NCBI RefSeq assembly: GCF_002834225.1
Contig: NZ_NNSR01000073.1
Span: 62,001 to 126,000 of the forward strand
Direction of reading: 5' to 3'
From: Ruminococcus bromii
GTDB lineage: Bacteria > Bacillota > Clostridia > Oscillospirales > Acutalibacteraceae
Length of the DNA: 64,000 bases
The notes beneath the pieces are model-generated. The model was not told where the DNA came from. It saw only the letters and a program-made list of their open reading frames with translations, and did no database searches. A program made the translations under genes and the position numbers. Positions 50,904-59,757 of the stretch are shown in pieces (position 1 is the stretch's first letter; every line of letters starts with the position of its first letter).

Positions 50904-51329
50904 TTATTTGTTTAAGCCCGATTTTCTTTTGTCAAGATAATCCTGAAGAATTATTGTGGCGGCAACCTCGTCAACGACATTTTTACGCTTTTTCCCTCTT
51001 GTATTTGTGGTGTTGAGAAAATTGTGAGCCGTTATTGTTGTTCCACGCTCATCCTGCATAACGCATTCAATGCCTGTTTCATTGCTCAGATTTTCGGCAA
51101 ACGCTCTGGCATTCTGTGCGCTTTCGCCCTCACTGCCATCCATATTTTTCGGAAGTCCCACAACAATAAGCTCGGCTTTTGTTTCTTTGGCTGCATTTGA
51201 CACCTTTTCAAGCAACTGTTTCGGTGACTTTTCAAAAATAACCGTATATGGCGACGCTAAAAACTCGGTTTTGTCGCATACGGCAATGCCTGTGCGTGCT
51301 TTTCCGAGGTCAACTGACATTATAATCAT
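50904..51329 (-). CDS. ruvX: Holliday junction resolvase-like RNase (YqgF/RuvX)
   Basis: The protein of 141 residues from ATG 51329 has the RNase H-like core: IMSVDLGKARTGIAVCD with the first catalytic Asp, ELIVVGLPKNMDGSEGESAQNARAFA, MQDERGTTITAHNFL, and VVDEVAATIILQDYLD with the last Asp. YqgF is needed for 16S rRNA 5' end processing and was proposed as a Holliday resolvase. An AAAGGAC ribosome site lies 8 bases before the ATG. A TTG-initiated extension to 51371 is unlikely. Confidence 0.94.
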   Translation of the reverse strand: MIIMSVDLGKARTGIAVCDKTEFLASPYTVIFEKSPKQLLEKVSNAAKETKAELIVVGLPKNMDGSEGESAQNARAFAENLSNETGIECVMQDERGTTITAHNFLNTTNTRGKKRKNVVDEVAATIILQDYLDKRKSGLNK

Positions 51330-51564
51330 TTTGTTTGTCCTTTCGCTTTGGTTTACTCCATTATAATGCAAAATCGGAATTTTAACAACGGCTTTTTTTA
51401 ATGTTGAACAATCTTTTGCGTAATTACTTTATTAAGTTTTTTCAAAGCTTTGTTTCTACAAAAGAATATAAAAATTCTCATTCACAAAAAGACAAAACTG
51501 TCATCCGTAATATTCTATAATGAAAATACAAAAAGAAGTAAATCATTAAAGGATGTTGATTTTT

Positions 51565-53889
51565 ATGGAAGCAAAAACGACTTTGGCTCGCAGACAGCCC
51601 GCTGTTCAGGGCGATTTTATGCGGAAAATGCTCACAAACGCAGGTTGTCTGCTCTGCGGAATTTTGGTGTCACGGGGAGCGGTTCTCGGAAGCCTTGCAC
51701 CGTTCGGGGCGTCATTTGCGGCGGCAGTTCCGAGAAAGTATCTTTTGTCATCACTCTTAGGTACGGCATTCGGCTATGTCCTGCTAAAACCTTCGGACAG
51801 CTTTCGTTACCTTGCCGTTGTGGCGGCAATAGGAGGTCTGCGGTGGCTGCTCGGTGATCTTGACAAGGTTACAAAAAGCAAGGTTTTTGCTCCGCTTGTG
51901 GCATTTGTTCCGATTTTTGCAACGGGTGTTTCGTTGCTTTTCGTAAGCACAAGCACTCTTACAACCTTTGCCGATTGCGTAACCGAGGCGGTAATTGCAG
52001 GTGCGGCGGCATATTTTATCAGCACAGCACTGCACCTTGCAGGCGACAACAGAAGTTTTGAAGTTTTTTCGCAACAGGAAACCGCAAGCGTGGTTATGTC
52101 GGGGTGTATCCTGATTCTGGCTTTCGGCAGTATTGCGTGGCAGAATATATCGCTCGGCAGAATTATTGCAATGCTCGTCATTTTGCTCTGTTCACGCTAC
52201 GGCTCGGTTACAGGCGGTGCAATCAGCGGAATTTCAACAGGGGCGATTTTCAGCATTGCATCAAGAGAGAACGGCTACATCTGCGGCGGTTTTGCATTCG
52301 GAGGACTTATGGCGGGGCTTTTTTCACAGCTCGGAAAATTGGGTTGTGCGATTGCCTTTGTAATCTCAAACGGCGTGATGTGCCTTGCGTTCGGTTCGCA
52401 GTTCGGAACACCGTCGGGTGTGCTTGTTGAAAGCCTTGCCGCAAGTGCGGTGTTTATGGTACTTCCGAAAGAGGTCGGCAATGTGATTTCGCCCGTGTTT
52501 TCAAGCGACAAAAATACATCGCTCGGAGAGGCTCTGCGAAAAAATATTGTTATGCGACTCGACTTTGCCTCAAAGGCGGTCGGCAATGTGAAAAACGATG
52601 TTTCAAAGGTATCCGAAAAAATGAAAAAGCTCTATTCACCGACATTTGAAGCCGTTTGTGAGGGTACAAGAAATGAAGTCTGCGAAACCTGCGGACTGAA
52701 AATGTACTGCTATGAACACAAGGGCGGTGTTACCCGTGACGATTTTGCAAGGCTTGAAGAGTATCTTGAATCGAACGGCACAATAGGCGAAAGAGATGTT
52801 GAAAAATCTTTCGTAAAAAACTGCTGTAAAAAAGGCGAAATTGCCCGTTCAATGAACGCAAACTACCGTGAATATCAGTCGGCGCTTGAGGCACAACAAA
52901 GGATTACCGATGTGCGGAGCGTTGTTGCAGGGCAGTTTTCCGGAATCGGAGATATTCTCCACGATTTGGCTGATGAATTTCGCAACACAATGCGGTGCGA
53001 TAACGAATCTGCACAACGGATAATCAGCGCCCTCACAAGCCTCGGTGCAATTGTTGAGGAGTGCATCTGCCTTGTGTCAAACGGCGGAAGAATGAGCGTG
53101 GAACTTACGCTCTCGAATAAGTCCGAAAAGCTTTCTAAGGGCGAGGTTATGCGTGAGATTTCACGCTGTTGCGGAAGAAGATTTGACCTTCCGACAATCA
53201 GCCGTGAGGGCAACAGAATCCGTATTGCAATGTGCGAAATGCCCGTGTTTGATGTTGAAATCGGAAGCGACCAGCACACCGCCGACAACGGTAAGCTCTG
53301 CGGTGACTGCATAAATTATTTCAATGACGGTTTCGGCAAAACATATGCCCTCGTGTGTGACGGTATGGGTACGGGCGGAAGAGCCGCCGTTGACGGCAAT
53401 ATGGCGACGTCTGTTATGACAAGACTGCTCAGGGCGGGACTTTCAGCCGACAGCTGTTTGCAGATTGTGAACTCCGCCCTCATGGTGAAAAGTGAGGACG
53501 AATCGCTTTCAACGGTTGATGTCACAAGTGTTGACCTCTACACCGGCAAAACCACTTTTAAAAAAGCAGGCGCACCCGTAACATTTGTAAAGAAAAACGG
53601 CAGGGTAACGGTTCGTGAAATGCCGTCGCTCCCTGCAGGAATTCTAAACGGTATAAAATTTTCAACCGACACGGTAAATCTGACAACGGGGGATATGATT
53701 GTTATGGTATCAGACGGTGTAATTACGGGCGATGACAAATGGCTCGAAAAGCTTATTCGCACATGGAACGAGGGCAGTACGCAGGACCTTGCAAAGGCTG
53801 TTGTTGATGAGGCGGTAAAACGCCGTAAAGCCGAGCGTGAGGACGATGTCACCGCCGTAGCAATCAGAATTACGGATAACGGACGCTGA
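51565..53889 (+). CDS. spoIIE: stage II sporulation protein E (PP2C phosphatase)
   Basis: The protein of about 774 residues has an N-terminal domain of some ten membrane helices (about 25-300), a central oligomerisation region with a CETCGLKMYCYEH cysteine motif, and a C-terminal PP2C phosphatase domain (about 565-774: YALVCDGMGTGGRAAVDG, DMIVMVSDGVITGDD, EREDDVTAVAIRI). SpoIIE dephosphorylates SpoIIAA in the forespore and so activates sigma-F; it also binds FtsZ at the polar septum. The start is 51565 or 51553; the former gives better ribosome-site spacing. It shows that the host makes spores. Confidence 0.96.
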   Translation: MEAKTTLARRQPAVQGDFMRKMLTNAGCLLCGILVSRGAVLGSLAPFGASFAAAVPRKYLLSSLLGTAFGYVLLKPSDSFRYLAVVAAIGGLRWLLGDLDKVTKSKVFAPLVAFVPIFATGVSLLFVSTSTLTTFADCVTEAVIAGAAAYFISTALHLAGDNRSFEVFSQQETASVVMSGCILILAFGSIAWQNISLGRIIAMLVILLCSRYGSVTGGAISGISTGAIFSIASRENGYICGGFAFGGLMAGLFSQLGKLGCAIAFVISNGVMCLAFGSQFGTPSGVLVESLAASAVFMVLPKEVGNVISPVFSSDKNTSLGEALRKNIVMRLDFASKAVGNVKNDVSKVSEKMKKLYSPTFEAVCEGTRNEVCETCGLKMYCYEHKGGVTRDDFARLEEYLESNGTIGERDVEKSFVKNCCKKGEIARSMNANYREYQSALEAQQRITDVRSVVAGQFSGIGDILHDLADEFRNTMRCDNESAQRIISALTSLGAIVEECICLVSNGGRMSVELTLSNKSEKLSKGEVMREISRCCGRRFDLPTISREGNRIRIAMCEMPVFDVEIGSDQHTADNGKLCGDCINYFNDGFGKTYALVCDGMGTGGRAAVDGNMATSVMTRLLRAGLSADSCLQIVNSALMVKSEDESLSTVDVTSVDLYTGKTTFKKAGAPVTFVKKNGRVTVREMPSLPAGILNGIKFSTDTVNLTTGDMIVMVSDGVITGDDKWLEKLIRTWNEGSTQDLAKAVVDEAVKRRKAEREDDVTAVAIRITDNGR

Positions 53890-54271
53890 TTTAAATTGAA
53901 AGTTCAAAACTGAAAACGGAAAATTGTTTTTCTGCTTATTTAAGGTTATGTATAATCTGTATGGGCATTCATCAGATACCCACAGATAATATAAGAGAAT
54001 ATTTTTAATTTGAAATTATATAAATATCGCAAAGTTGCTGTTATATTGTACAGACAAATGCCGTGTTACGGTCGGGAACAATTAAATTTTTTGATTCGAT
54101 GAAAACTATGTGTTTATTTTGAACGCATAGCGTCCAATCGTGTGGCGGGCGCACACGGCGGGCGAACACGGTTCGCTCCTACAAAACAATTCAGGCTGCG
54201 AAGAACGAAGCTTTAAACTTCATTTCTTCACAGCCCTTTTTGCTAAAATATTTTGTTTAGTTCAGATAAAC
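53890..54271. other. intergenic region, spoIIE to cohesin-like gene
   Basis: This 382-base region has no gene. It starts with the AT-rich dispersed block (TTGAAAGTTCAAAACTG..GGAAAATTGTT) at 53894-53926. A CGAACACGG-TTCGCTCCTAC phrase near 54161-54180 resembles sequence at 10680 and 11785. A terminator hairpin, GGCTG.GAAGAA with TTCTTCACAGCC, lies at 54195-54239 ahead of the cohesin-like gene's end. Confidence 0.6.
54195..54245 (-). terminator. convergent terminator between spoIIE and the cohesin-like gene
   Basis: GGCTGCGAAGAA and TTCTTCACAGCC form an outer stem, with GAAG/CTTC and AAGCTTTAAACTT inside; CCCTTTTTG follows on the plus strand. Confidence 0.72.
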
Positions 54272-55279
54272 TTATCCCTTTGTGTATGATCCGACCAGCT
54301 TAAATCCGCTTGCAGGCTTTCCGTCGGAGCTGATAAGATTCTTGCTGTCGCTTGCTCTGGACGCAATTTCCCATTTGAATTTAGGTGTAGATGAGCCGCC
54401 TCCCTTTACAACATAGGTTACGGTCATAAATTTTCCGCCCTTTGTGTAGTCGTATCCATCGCTGATGTTTGAACCGCAGATTTTGATTTCACCGTTAAGG
54501 TTTTTGTTGAGCATAGCGCCGTTCTTTGCCGGCTCTGACATTTTTGCAGACAAACAGCTGAGCTTTGATGAATCATAGCTGATTGTAGCCTGATAGTTTT
54601 CAAGAACAGCCGGTGTTGTCAGCTTATAGGTGCATACAACTGTATCGCCTATATTATATTTTTTGCCGTGTACAGTAAGTGTTTTGCTCTCGGGTTTTGA
54701 TGAATCCGACTTGGACGAATCTGATTTTGACGATGAACTGCCATTGTTGTTTGTTTTGTTTCCATCTGTTTTTGATGAATTGCTGTTATTTGTTTTGCCG
54801 TAATCCGTTTTTGATGAACTGTTGTTTGTCTTACTGCCTTCGGACTTTTCTGTTTTTGATGCGGCTTGATTATTTGAACCCTTATTATGAGAATTGTTTA
54901 CACTGTTGATATTATTGTTGCCGCCGTTATTTCCGTTGTTATTTTTTTCGTTGCTGTTTCCATTATTATTATTTACAGAGGACTCTGATTTTTCGGAAGA
55001 ATTGCCGTTGCTGACAGTTTTATCATTGTTGACAGGGACATTCTTCGTTTCTTCAACATATTCTGTGTGTCCCTGCGCGTCGGTTACAACTTCTGTATAT
55101 GTTTCAATTTTGGTTTCAATCTGAGTGTCTATTTTTGTTTCGTGAACAATTTTGGTCGTTTTCTGTTCATCGGAATTTTCACCGCAGCCGCTCATAACAC
55201 TTGCCGCCATTGTTGAAAAAGCTACGAGTGATGCGAGTGCTGCAATAAGACAATAGTTTTTCTTTTTGCTGTTACGCAT
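54272..55279 (-). CDS. lipoprotein with C-terminal cohesin-like domain
   Basis: The 335-residue protein has a lipoprotein signal (ASVMSGC, lipidated Cys about residue 31). A short T/E/K-rich stretch precedes about 115 residues of N, S, K and G, a flexible linker. The final 135 residues resemble a cohesin: YNIGDTVVCTYKLTTPAVLENYQATISYDSSKLSCLSA, then GEIKICGSN, and GGKFMTVTYVVKG. Cohesins are jelly-roll domains that bind dockerins. The divergent neighbour encodes a dockerin, so an interaction is plausible. The similarity is pattern-level only and the domain could belong to another carbohydrate-binding-like fold. Confidence 0.72.
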   Translation of the reverse strand: MRNSKKKNYCLIAALASLVAFSTMAASVMSGCGENSDEQKTTKIVHETKIDTQIETKIETYTEVVTDAQGHTEYVEETKNVPVNNDKTVSNGNSSEKSESSVNNNNGNSNEKNNNGNNGGNNNINSVNNSHNKGSNNQAASKTEKSEGSKTNNSSSKTDYGKTNNSNSSKTDGNKTNNNGSSSSKSDSSKSDSSKPESKTLTVHGKKYNIGDTVVCTYKLTTPAVLENYQATISYDSSKLSCLSAKMSEPAKNGAMLNKNLNGEIKICGSNISDGYDYTKGGKFMTVTYVVKGGGSSTPKFKWEIASRASDSKNLISSDGKPASGFKLVGSYTKG

Positions 55280-55520
55280 TGTGCCACTTCCTTATGTTAT
55301 AAAAATTCGGTTTGTAACCCTATCGTTACCATAATATTATATCAAAAAAAATACTGAAAATAAAGAAAATTCGCAAAATAATGCTTTTACATATTGAAAA
55401 ATAACTTGCTTTAATTTTATGCAAATGCTACAATAATTTTGACAGATGTGATTAATAAGTGAACTTTTTGTGAATACATTGAGAAGTTCGTTGTCAATAT
55501 ATTTTTTAGGAGTGATTAAA

Positions 55521-57509
55521 GTGAAAACAACAAAGAAAGCGATTTCAATTGTGCTTGCAGGCTTGATTACAGCCGGCAGTATGTCTGCGTTATCTGTTTC
55601 TGCTGTTGAAGAAACTTCGCCTACGCTGTCGTTCAAAACTCAGAATGCACTTTACGCCCATGCTGTAAGCGGCTCTGCCGACTCTGATGCGTGGGTTGCC
55701 TGGCAGTGTGAGCATAACGAGTATATGAACGAAATTAACGCAAATCAAAAGTATTTTTTTCTTCCGAGCAGTGTTTCATCAACAAGCGTTGAGATTTATA
55801 ATGCTTATTCAAACAATGTTACAGTCAATAATGTTACTATTCCCTCAGGCGAGTCAAGGGAGGTTTCCTACACAATTGACAAATCAACCAGTGTAAGTGC
55901 AGGCGGCAAGACCTATTCTCTTACATTCTTAAAGTCATCTGCCGAGTCTGCAATTTATGTAAATAACAGCAATGCCGACGGCAACGGCTCTGAGCTTATC
56001 TCTTATCTCAGTGAGGACAAGAGCAACTCTGCTTCTGCAACAGGCGCTATTGTTGACAGGAACGGCAAGATTGATAATACCTCAATCAAAAAAATTAAGG
56101 GCAGGGGCAATTCAACATGGGTCAAGGCTAAGAAGCCCTTTAACATTACATATTCCGATAAGGTTTCAATCGGCGGTATGGCAAAGAGCAAGAAGTTCTC
56201 TCTCCTTGCAAATTATCAGGACGATTCACTTACAAGAAACCGTTTTCTTTATGACCTTGCAGATGCAGTAGGAACTCCATATGCTTCGGATTCAAGATAT
56301 GTTGATTTCTACTCAGACGGTTATTACTGGGGTTCATATCAGATGACCGAAAAGATTGAGGTCGGCAAAAATGCCCTTATCAACGATATTGACGATACTG
56401 CATACCTTGACGCTGATGGAAATGTAAACAAGGATTTTCCGTTCCTTTGTGAAGTTGATTCAAACGCGGTGGACGGTGAAGATTACTATGTAAAATGTAA
56501 CGATGGAATCAAGGTTACAATCAAGGCTCCGGAGCTTTCAGAGGGTGACAAGGGCTATGATGAGGTTAAGAACTATGTCCGTGAAAAGTATAACGCTTTC
56601 CACAATGCCGCAAAAAACACCGCTTCCGACCTTTCACAGTATGCAGATGTCGATTCCTGCGCAAAGCTGTGGCTCATAAATGAGCTTGGCAAGAACTGGG
56701 ATTCAGGTGTTTCAAGCGTTTACTTTGTTTATAAGCAGGATTCTGACGGTAACTATAAGTTCTTCGGCTCACCTGTATGGGACTACGATAATTCGCTCGG
56801 TAATGCTACAGGCAGTGCTTGGGATCTTAAAAACTTCGGTGTTAAGGATTACACACAGTATTCAGGCTGGTGGTGCAGATTCAAGGACAGACAAAAACGC
56901 ACTCAGAGCAGCACCAACATTATTAACAACATTTCAAGAAACACTCAGGTTAATAAGGCGGCAGTTAATATCTGGTTTGAGAAGTTTGTTCCGGCAATCA
57001 ACTACTTTGCAGGCAAAACTCAGAACTATTCGGGTTCAAATGAGTTTTATTCAAAAGCACAGTATTACGACCTTCTCAAGGACAGTGCAGAGATGAACTA
57101 CAAGAGTGGCTGGTATATCAAAACGAGCAGCTGGATTAGTGACCACACTTCAATGAACAAAGCTGATTTTGATATAAAAACAGGCACATATACGGTAAGC
57201 AATACAAAGACAAGCTACAATCAGAACAGCTTTACGGATATGTACAACTATGCGGCTGATTGGATGACAAGCCGTGCGGCTTGGATCAGCAACGAATGGT
57301 TCAGCGAATACACTCCGTCTGAGATAAAGGGCGATGTTGACGGTGACGGCACTGTAACGGTAATGGATGCAACACTCGTTCAGAAGTATATTGTTAATGC
57401 GGCAACACTTACGGCAGATCAAATTGTGCTTGCCGATATCAATGGTGACGGAATGGTTACGGTGCTTGATGCAACATGTATTCAGAAGTTGGCTATAGGC
57501 GCTTTATAA
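55521..57509 (+). CDS. secreted CotH kinase-like protein with C-terminal dockerin
   Basis: The protein has about 662 residues from GTG 55521 (TAGGAG 8 bases upstream). A signal peptide (1-28) comes first, then a region unlike known families, then the CotH kinase-like domain: KKIKGRGNSTW, KKPFNITYSDK, FSLLANYQDDSLTRNRFLYDLA, YQMTEKIEV and PVWDYDNSLGNA, the last carrying the DxD metal residues. The C-terminal 60 residues form a complete type I dockerin, GDVDGDGTVTVMDATLVQKY and ADINGDGMVTVLDATCIQKL. CotH enzymes phosphorylate spore-coat proteins. A secreted, dockerin-bearing form belongs to cell-surface complexes of ruminococci. Confidence 0.93.
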   Translation: MKTTKKAISIVLAGLITAGSMSALSVSAVEETSPTLSFKTQNALYAHAVSGSADSDAWVAWQCEHNEYMNEINANQKYFFLPSSVSSTSVEIYNAYSNNVTVNNVTIPSGESREVSYTIDKSTSVSAGGKTYSLTFLKSSAESAIYVNNSNADGNGSELISYLSEDKSNSASATGAIVDRNGKIDNTSIKKIKGRGNSTWVKAKKPFNITYSDKVSIGGMAKSKKFSLLANYQDDSLTRNRFLYDLADAVGTPYASDSRYVDFYSDGYYWGSYQMTEKIEVGKNALINDIDDTAYLDADGNVNKDFPFLCEVDSNAVDGEDYYVKCNDGIKVTIKAPELSEGDKGYDEVKNYVREKYNAFHNAAKNTASDLSQYADVDSCAKLWLINELGKNWDSGVSSVYFVYKQDSDGNYKFFGSPVWDYDNSLGNATGSAWDLKNFGVKDYTQYSGWWCRFKDRQKRTQSSTNIINNISRNTQVNKAAVNIWFEKFVPAINYFAGKTQNYSGSNEFYSKAQYYDLLKDSAEMNYKSGWYIKTSSWISDHTSMNKADFDIKTGTYTVSNTKTSYNQNSFTDMYNYAADWMTSRAAWISNEWFSEYTPSEIKGDVDGDGTVTVMDATLVQKYIVNAATLTADQIVLADINGDGMVTVLDATCIQKLAIGAL

Positions 57510-57523
57510 TTACAAATTCACAC

Positions 57524-57557
57524 AAAAATCGGACAGGAAACTGCCCGATTTTTTGTT
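57524..57557 (+). terminator. terminator of the CotH-dockerin gene
   Basis: AAAATCGG.CAG and CTG.CCGATTTT form a stem around GAAA, followed by TTTTGTTTTT. It begins 14 bases after the stop codon. Confidence 0.85.
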
Positions 57558-57613
57558 TTTGTTTTAATATTTTTTGTACAAGGCACAGAATGTGAAATTT
57601 TACAAATCAATGA

Positions 57614-57642
57614 TTGAAATTGTGAGGTAGATACGCTATAAT
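57614..57642 (+). promoter_or_regulatory. promoter of pyk-aroK
   Basis: TTGAAA at 57614-57619 and TATAAT at 57637-57642 are separated by 17 bases. The ATG of pyk lies about 75 bases past the expected transcription start. Confidence 0.72.
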
Positions 57643-57723
57643 GTGTTTGATTGGAAAATTCACACAGATTTATTCATATGCACAATAATGGAATATAAGC
57701 ATTTCAAAAAGGACGGAGGAATT

Positions 57724-59166
57724 ATGAGAAAGACTAAGATAGTTTGTACCATTGGACCTGCCTGTGATTCAAAAGAAATGATGCGCAAGATGATTGACGC
57801 AGGTATGAATGTTGCCAGAATCAATATGTCACACGGCGTTTATGACCAACTTGAGGTTACAATCAAGAACTTGAAAGAGGCAATTGCAGAGAGCGGTCAA
57901 AATGTTGCAATTCTGCTTGATACAAAGGGTCCTGAGGTCAGAGTCGGCACATTCAAGGACGGTTCTGTTGAGCTTTCTGAGGGTGCAGAATTCAGTCTTT
58001 TTAAAAACAAAGAAGAGGGTGACGAAACAGGCGTAAGCCTTTCGTTTCCTAAGCTTGTTGATATTTTTGAATCCGAAGGTCAGAAGGCAATCGGCAGAGA
58101 GCTTTTGCTTGATGACGGTATTATCTCGCTTGTCGTTAAGTCGGTAAATCCCGAGTCAATCGTTTGTACCGTAAACAAGGGCGGTGTGCTTAAAAACCGC
58201 AAGAGTATCAATATTCCGGGCTACTTTATCAATATGCCGTATGTAAGCGCTCAGGACAGAAAGGACATTGAGTTCGGTCTTAACCACGGTGCAACAGTTG
58301 TTGCCGCATCATTTGTCCGCAATCACGATGATGTTAGAACTCTTCGTGACTTTATTGACAGCCTCGGCTATGAGTATGTTGAAATTATCGCAAAGATTGA
58401 AAATCAGAGCGGTGTTGACGATATGGACGCAATTATTGATTACGCAGACGGTATAATGGTTGCCCGAGGTGATATGGGCGTTGAAATTCCGTTCATCAAA
58501 CTCCCTGAAATCCAGAAAACGATTATCAGAAAGGTTGTTTCAAGGGGTAAGTATGTAATCACTGCAACCCAGATGCTTGAGAGTATGACAACGGCTCCCC
58601 GTCCTACAAGAGCCGAAATCAGCGATGTTGCCAACGCAGTTTATGACGGTACAAGCGCAGTAATGCTTTCGGCAGAATCCGCCGCAGGTAAGTATCCGAT
58701 TGAAAGCGTAAAGGCGCTTGACGCAATTTGTTCTGAGGCGGAGGAAAACGGTGAATTTACCGCACTTCATGAGTATGTGGAAGAACACGGAATGAAGGAC
58801 ACCAACCCGATCAGATCAAGCATCTGCAAGGCTGCAAAGAATATTGCGCAGGCAGTAGGCGCAAAGGCTATTATTGTTGAAAGTGCAACAGGTCGAGTTG
58901 CAAGAGCGATGGTTCATTACAGACCTGACTGTCCTGTTATCGCAGTTGCAACATCACAGCTTGTGTGCAGAAAGCTCTGCCTTAACTGGGGTGTTATGGC
59001 TGTTATGGGCGAAGAAAAACGCACATCGGACTCTATCACAAAACAGGCTATGGAAAAGGCACTCAGCACAGGTGTTGTTAAAAAGGGTGACACGGTTGTT
59101 GTGCTTTCATCAAACAAGACCTGCCCGACTTCAAGCACAGACTCACTTAATGTAAGGATTCTTTAA
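57724..59166 (+). CDS. pyk: pyruvate kinase
   Basis: The 480-residue glycolytic enzyme makes pyruvate and ATP from PEP and ADP. Motifs include KIVCTIGPACDSKEMM, ARINMSHG, LLDTKGPEVR, AKIENQSGVDDMDAII (active-site Lys and Glu), DGIMVARGDMGVEIP, and TATQMLESM. The start ATG 57724 is set by GGACGGAGGAATT upstream. It lacks the extra C-terminal PEP-utilising domain of Bacillus and Clostridium enzymes (about 585 residues). It lies one base before the shikimate kinase gene. Confidence 0.97.
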   Translation: MRKTKIVCTIGPACDSKEMMRKMIDAGMNVARINMSHGVYDQLEVTIKNLKEAIAESGQNVAILLDTKGPEVRVGTFKDGSVELSEGAEFSLFKNKEEGDETGVSLSFPKLVDIFESEGQKAIGRELLLDDGIISLVVKSVNPESIVCTVNKGGVLKNRKSINIPGYFINMPYVSAQDRKDIEFGLNHGATVVAASFVRNHDDVRTLRDFIDSLGYEYVEIIAKIENQSGVDDMDAIIDYADGIMVARGDMGVEIPFIKLPEIQKTIIRKVVSRGKYVITATQMLESMTTAPRPTRAEISDVANAVYDGTSAVMLSAESAAGKYPIESVKALDAICSEAEENGEFTALHEYVEEHGMKDTNPIRSSICKAAKNIAQAVGAKAIIVESATGRVARAMVHYRPDCPVIAVATSQLVCRKLCLNWGVMAVMGEEKRTSDSITKQAMEKALSTGVVKKGDTVVVLSSNKTCPTSSTDSLNVRIL

Positions 59167-59167
59167 T

Positions 59168-59677
59168 ATGGAAAATATAGTTTTAATCGGAATGCCGGGT
59201 TCGGGCAAAAGCACGGTCGGTGTGTTGCTTGCCAAGGCTCTGGGTTATTCCTTTGTTGATGTAGATTTGATAATCTGCAAAGAGGCAGGGAAGCCTCTGC
59301 AAAAAATTCTCGATAATGAAGGTCTTGACTATTTTCTCCACCTTGAGGGAAAAATCGGCGCGGAGCTTAAATATGATAAAACCGTTATTGCAACAGGCGG
59401 TTCAATGGTTCTGAGCCAAAACGCTATGGAAAACCTCAAAAAGAACGGCAAGGTTGTTTTTATTGATGTTGACCTCGACGAAATCAAACGCAGAGTTACC
59501 AACATCAAAACAAGAGGTATTGCATTCGGTAAGGGCGAAACCCTTGACGATGTGTACAGAGTGCGTTATCCGCTCTATAAAAAGTATGCCGATATCACGG
59601 TGTCACTTGAACTGAGCAGTATCGAAACTACGGTAGATGCAATTGTTGAAAAATTAGACCTTGAAAAACAGAATTAA
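59168..59677 (+). CDS. aroK: shikimate kinase
   Basis: The 169-residue kinase carries Walker A GMPGSGKST, VDVDLIICKEAGK with the shikimate-binding Asp, the YFLHLEGKI region, ATGGSMV with the substrate Gly-Gly, and the lid TRGIAFGKGETL. Some substrate residues differ (the usual RxxE appears as HLEGK), so activity on a related substrate is possible. Placement convergent with aroB-aroA-aroC-pheA supports the shikimate role. It is cotranscribed with pyk. Confidence 0.85.
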   Translation: MENIVLIGMPGSGKSTVGVLLAKALGYSFVDVDLIICKEAGKPLQKILDNEGLDYFLHLEGKIGAELKYDKTVIATGGSMVLSQNAMENLKKNGKVVFIDVDLDEIKRRVTNIKTRGIAFGKGETLDDVYRVRYPLYKKYADITVSLELSSIETTVDAIVEKLDLEKQN

Positions 59678-59686
59678 AGCCAAAGT

Positions 59687-59716
59687 AAAAAGCGTCCGTT
59701 AATTCGGACGCTTTTG
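59687..59716 (+). terminator. bidirectional terminator between aroK and pheA
   Basis: AAAAGCGTCCG and CGGACGCTTTT form a perfect 11-base stem with loop TTAATT. Flanking A and T runs serve both convergent units. Confidence 0.88.
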
Positions 59717-59757
59717 TTGTATAATGTTGTGTATTCATTTGCACAAAGCCTCGCCGT

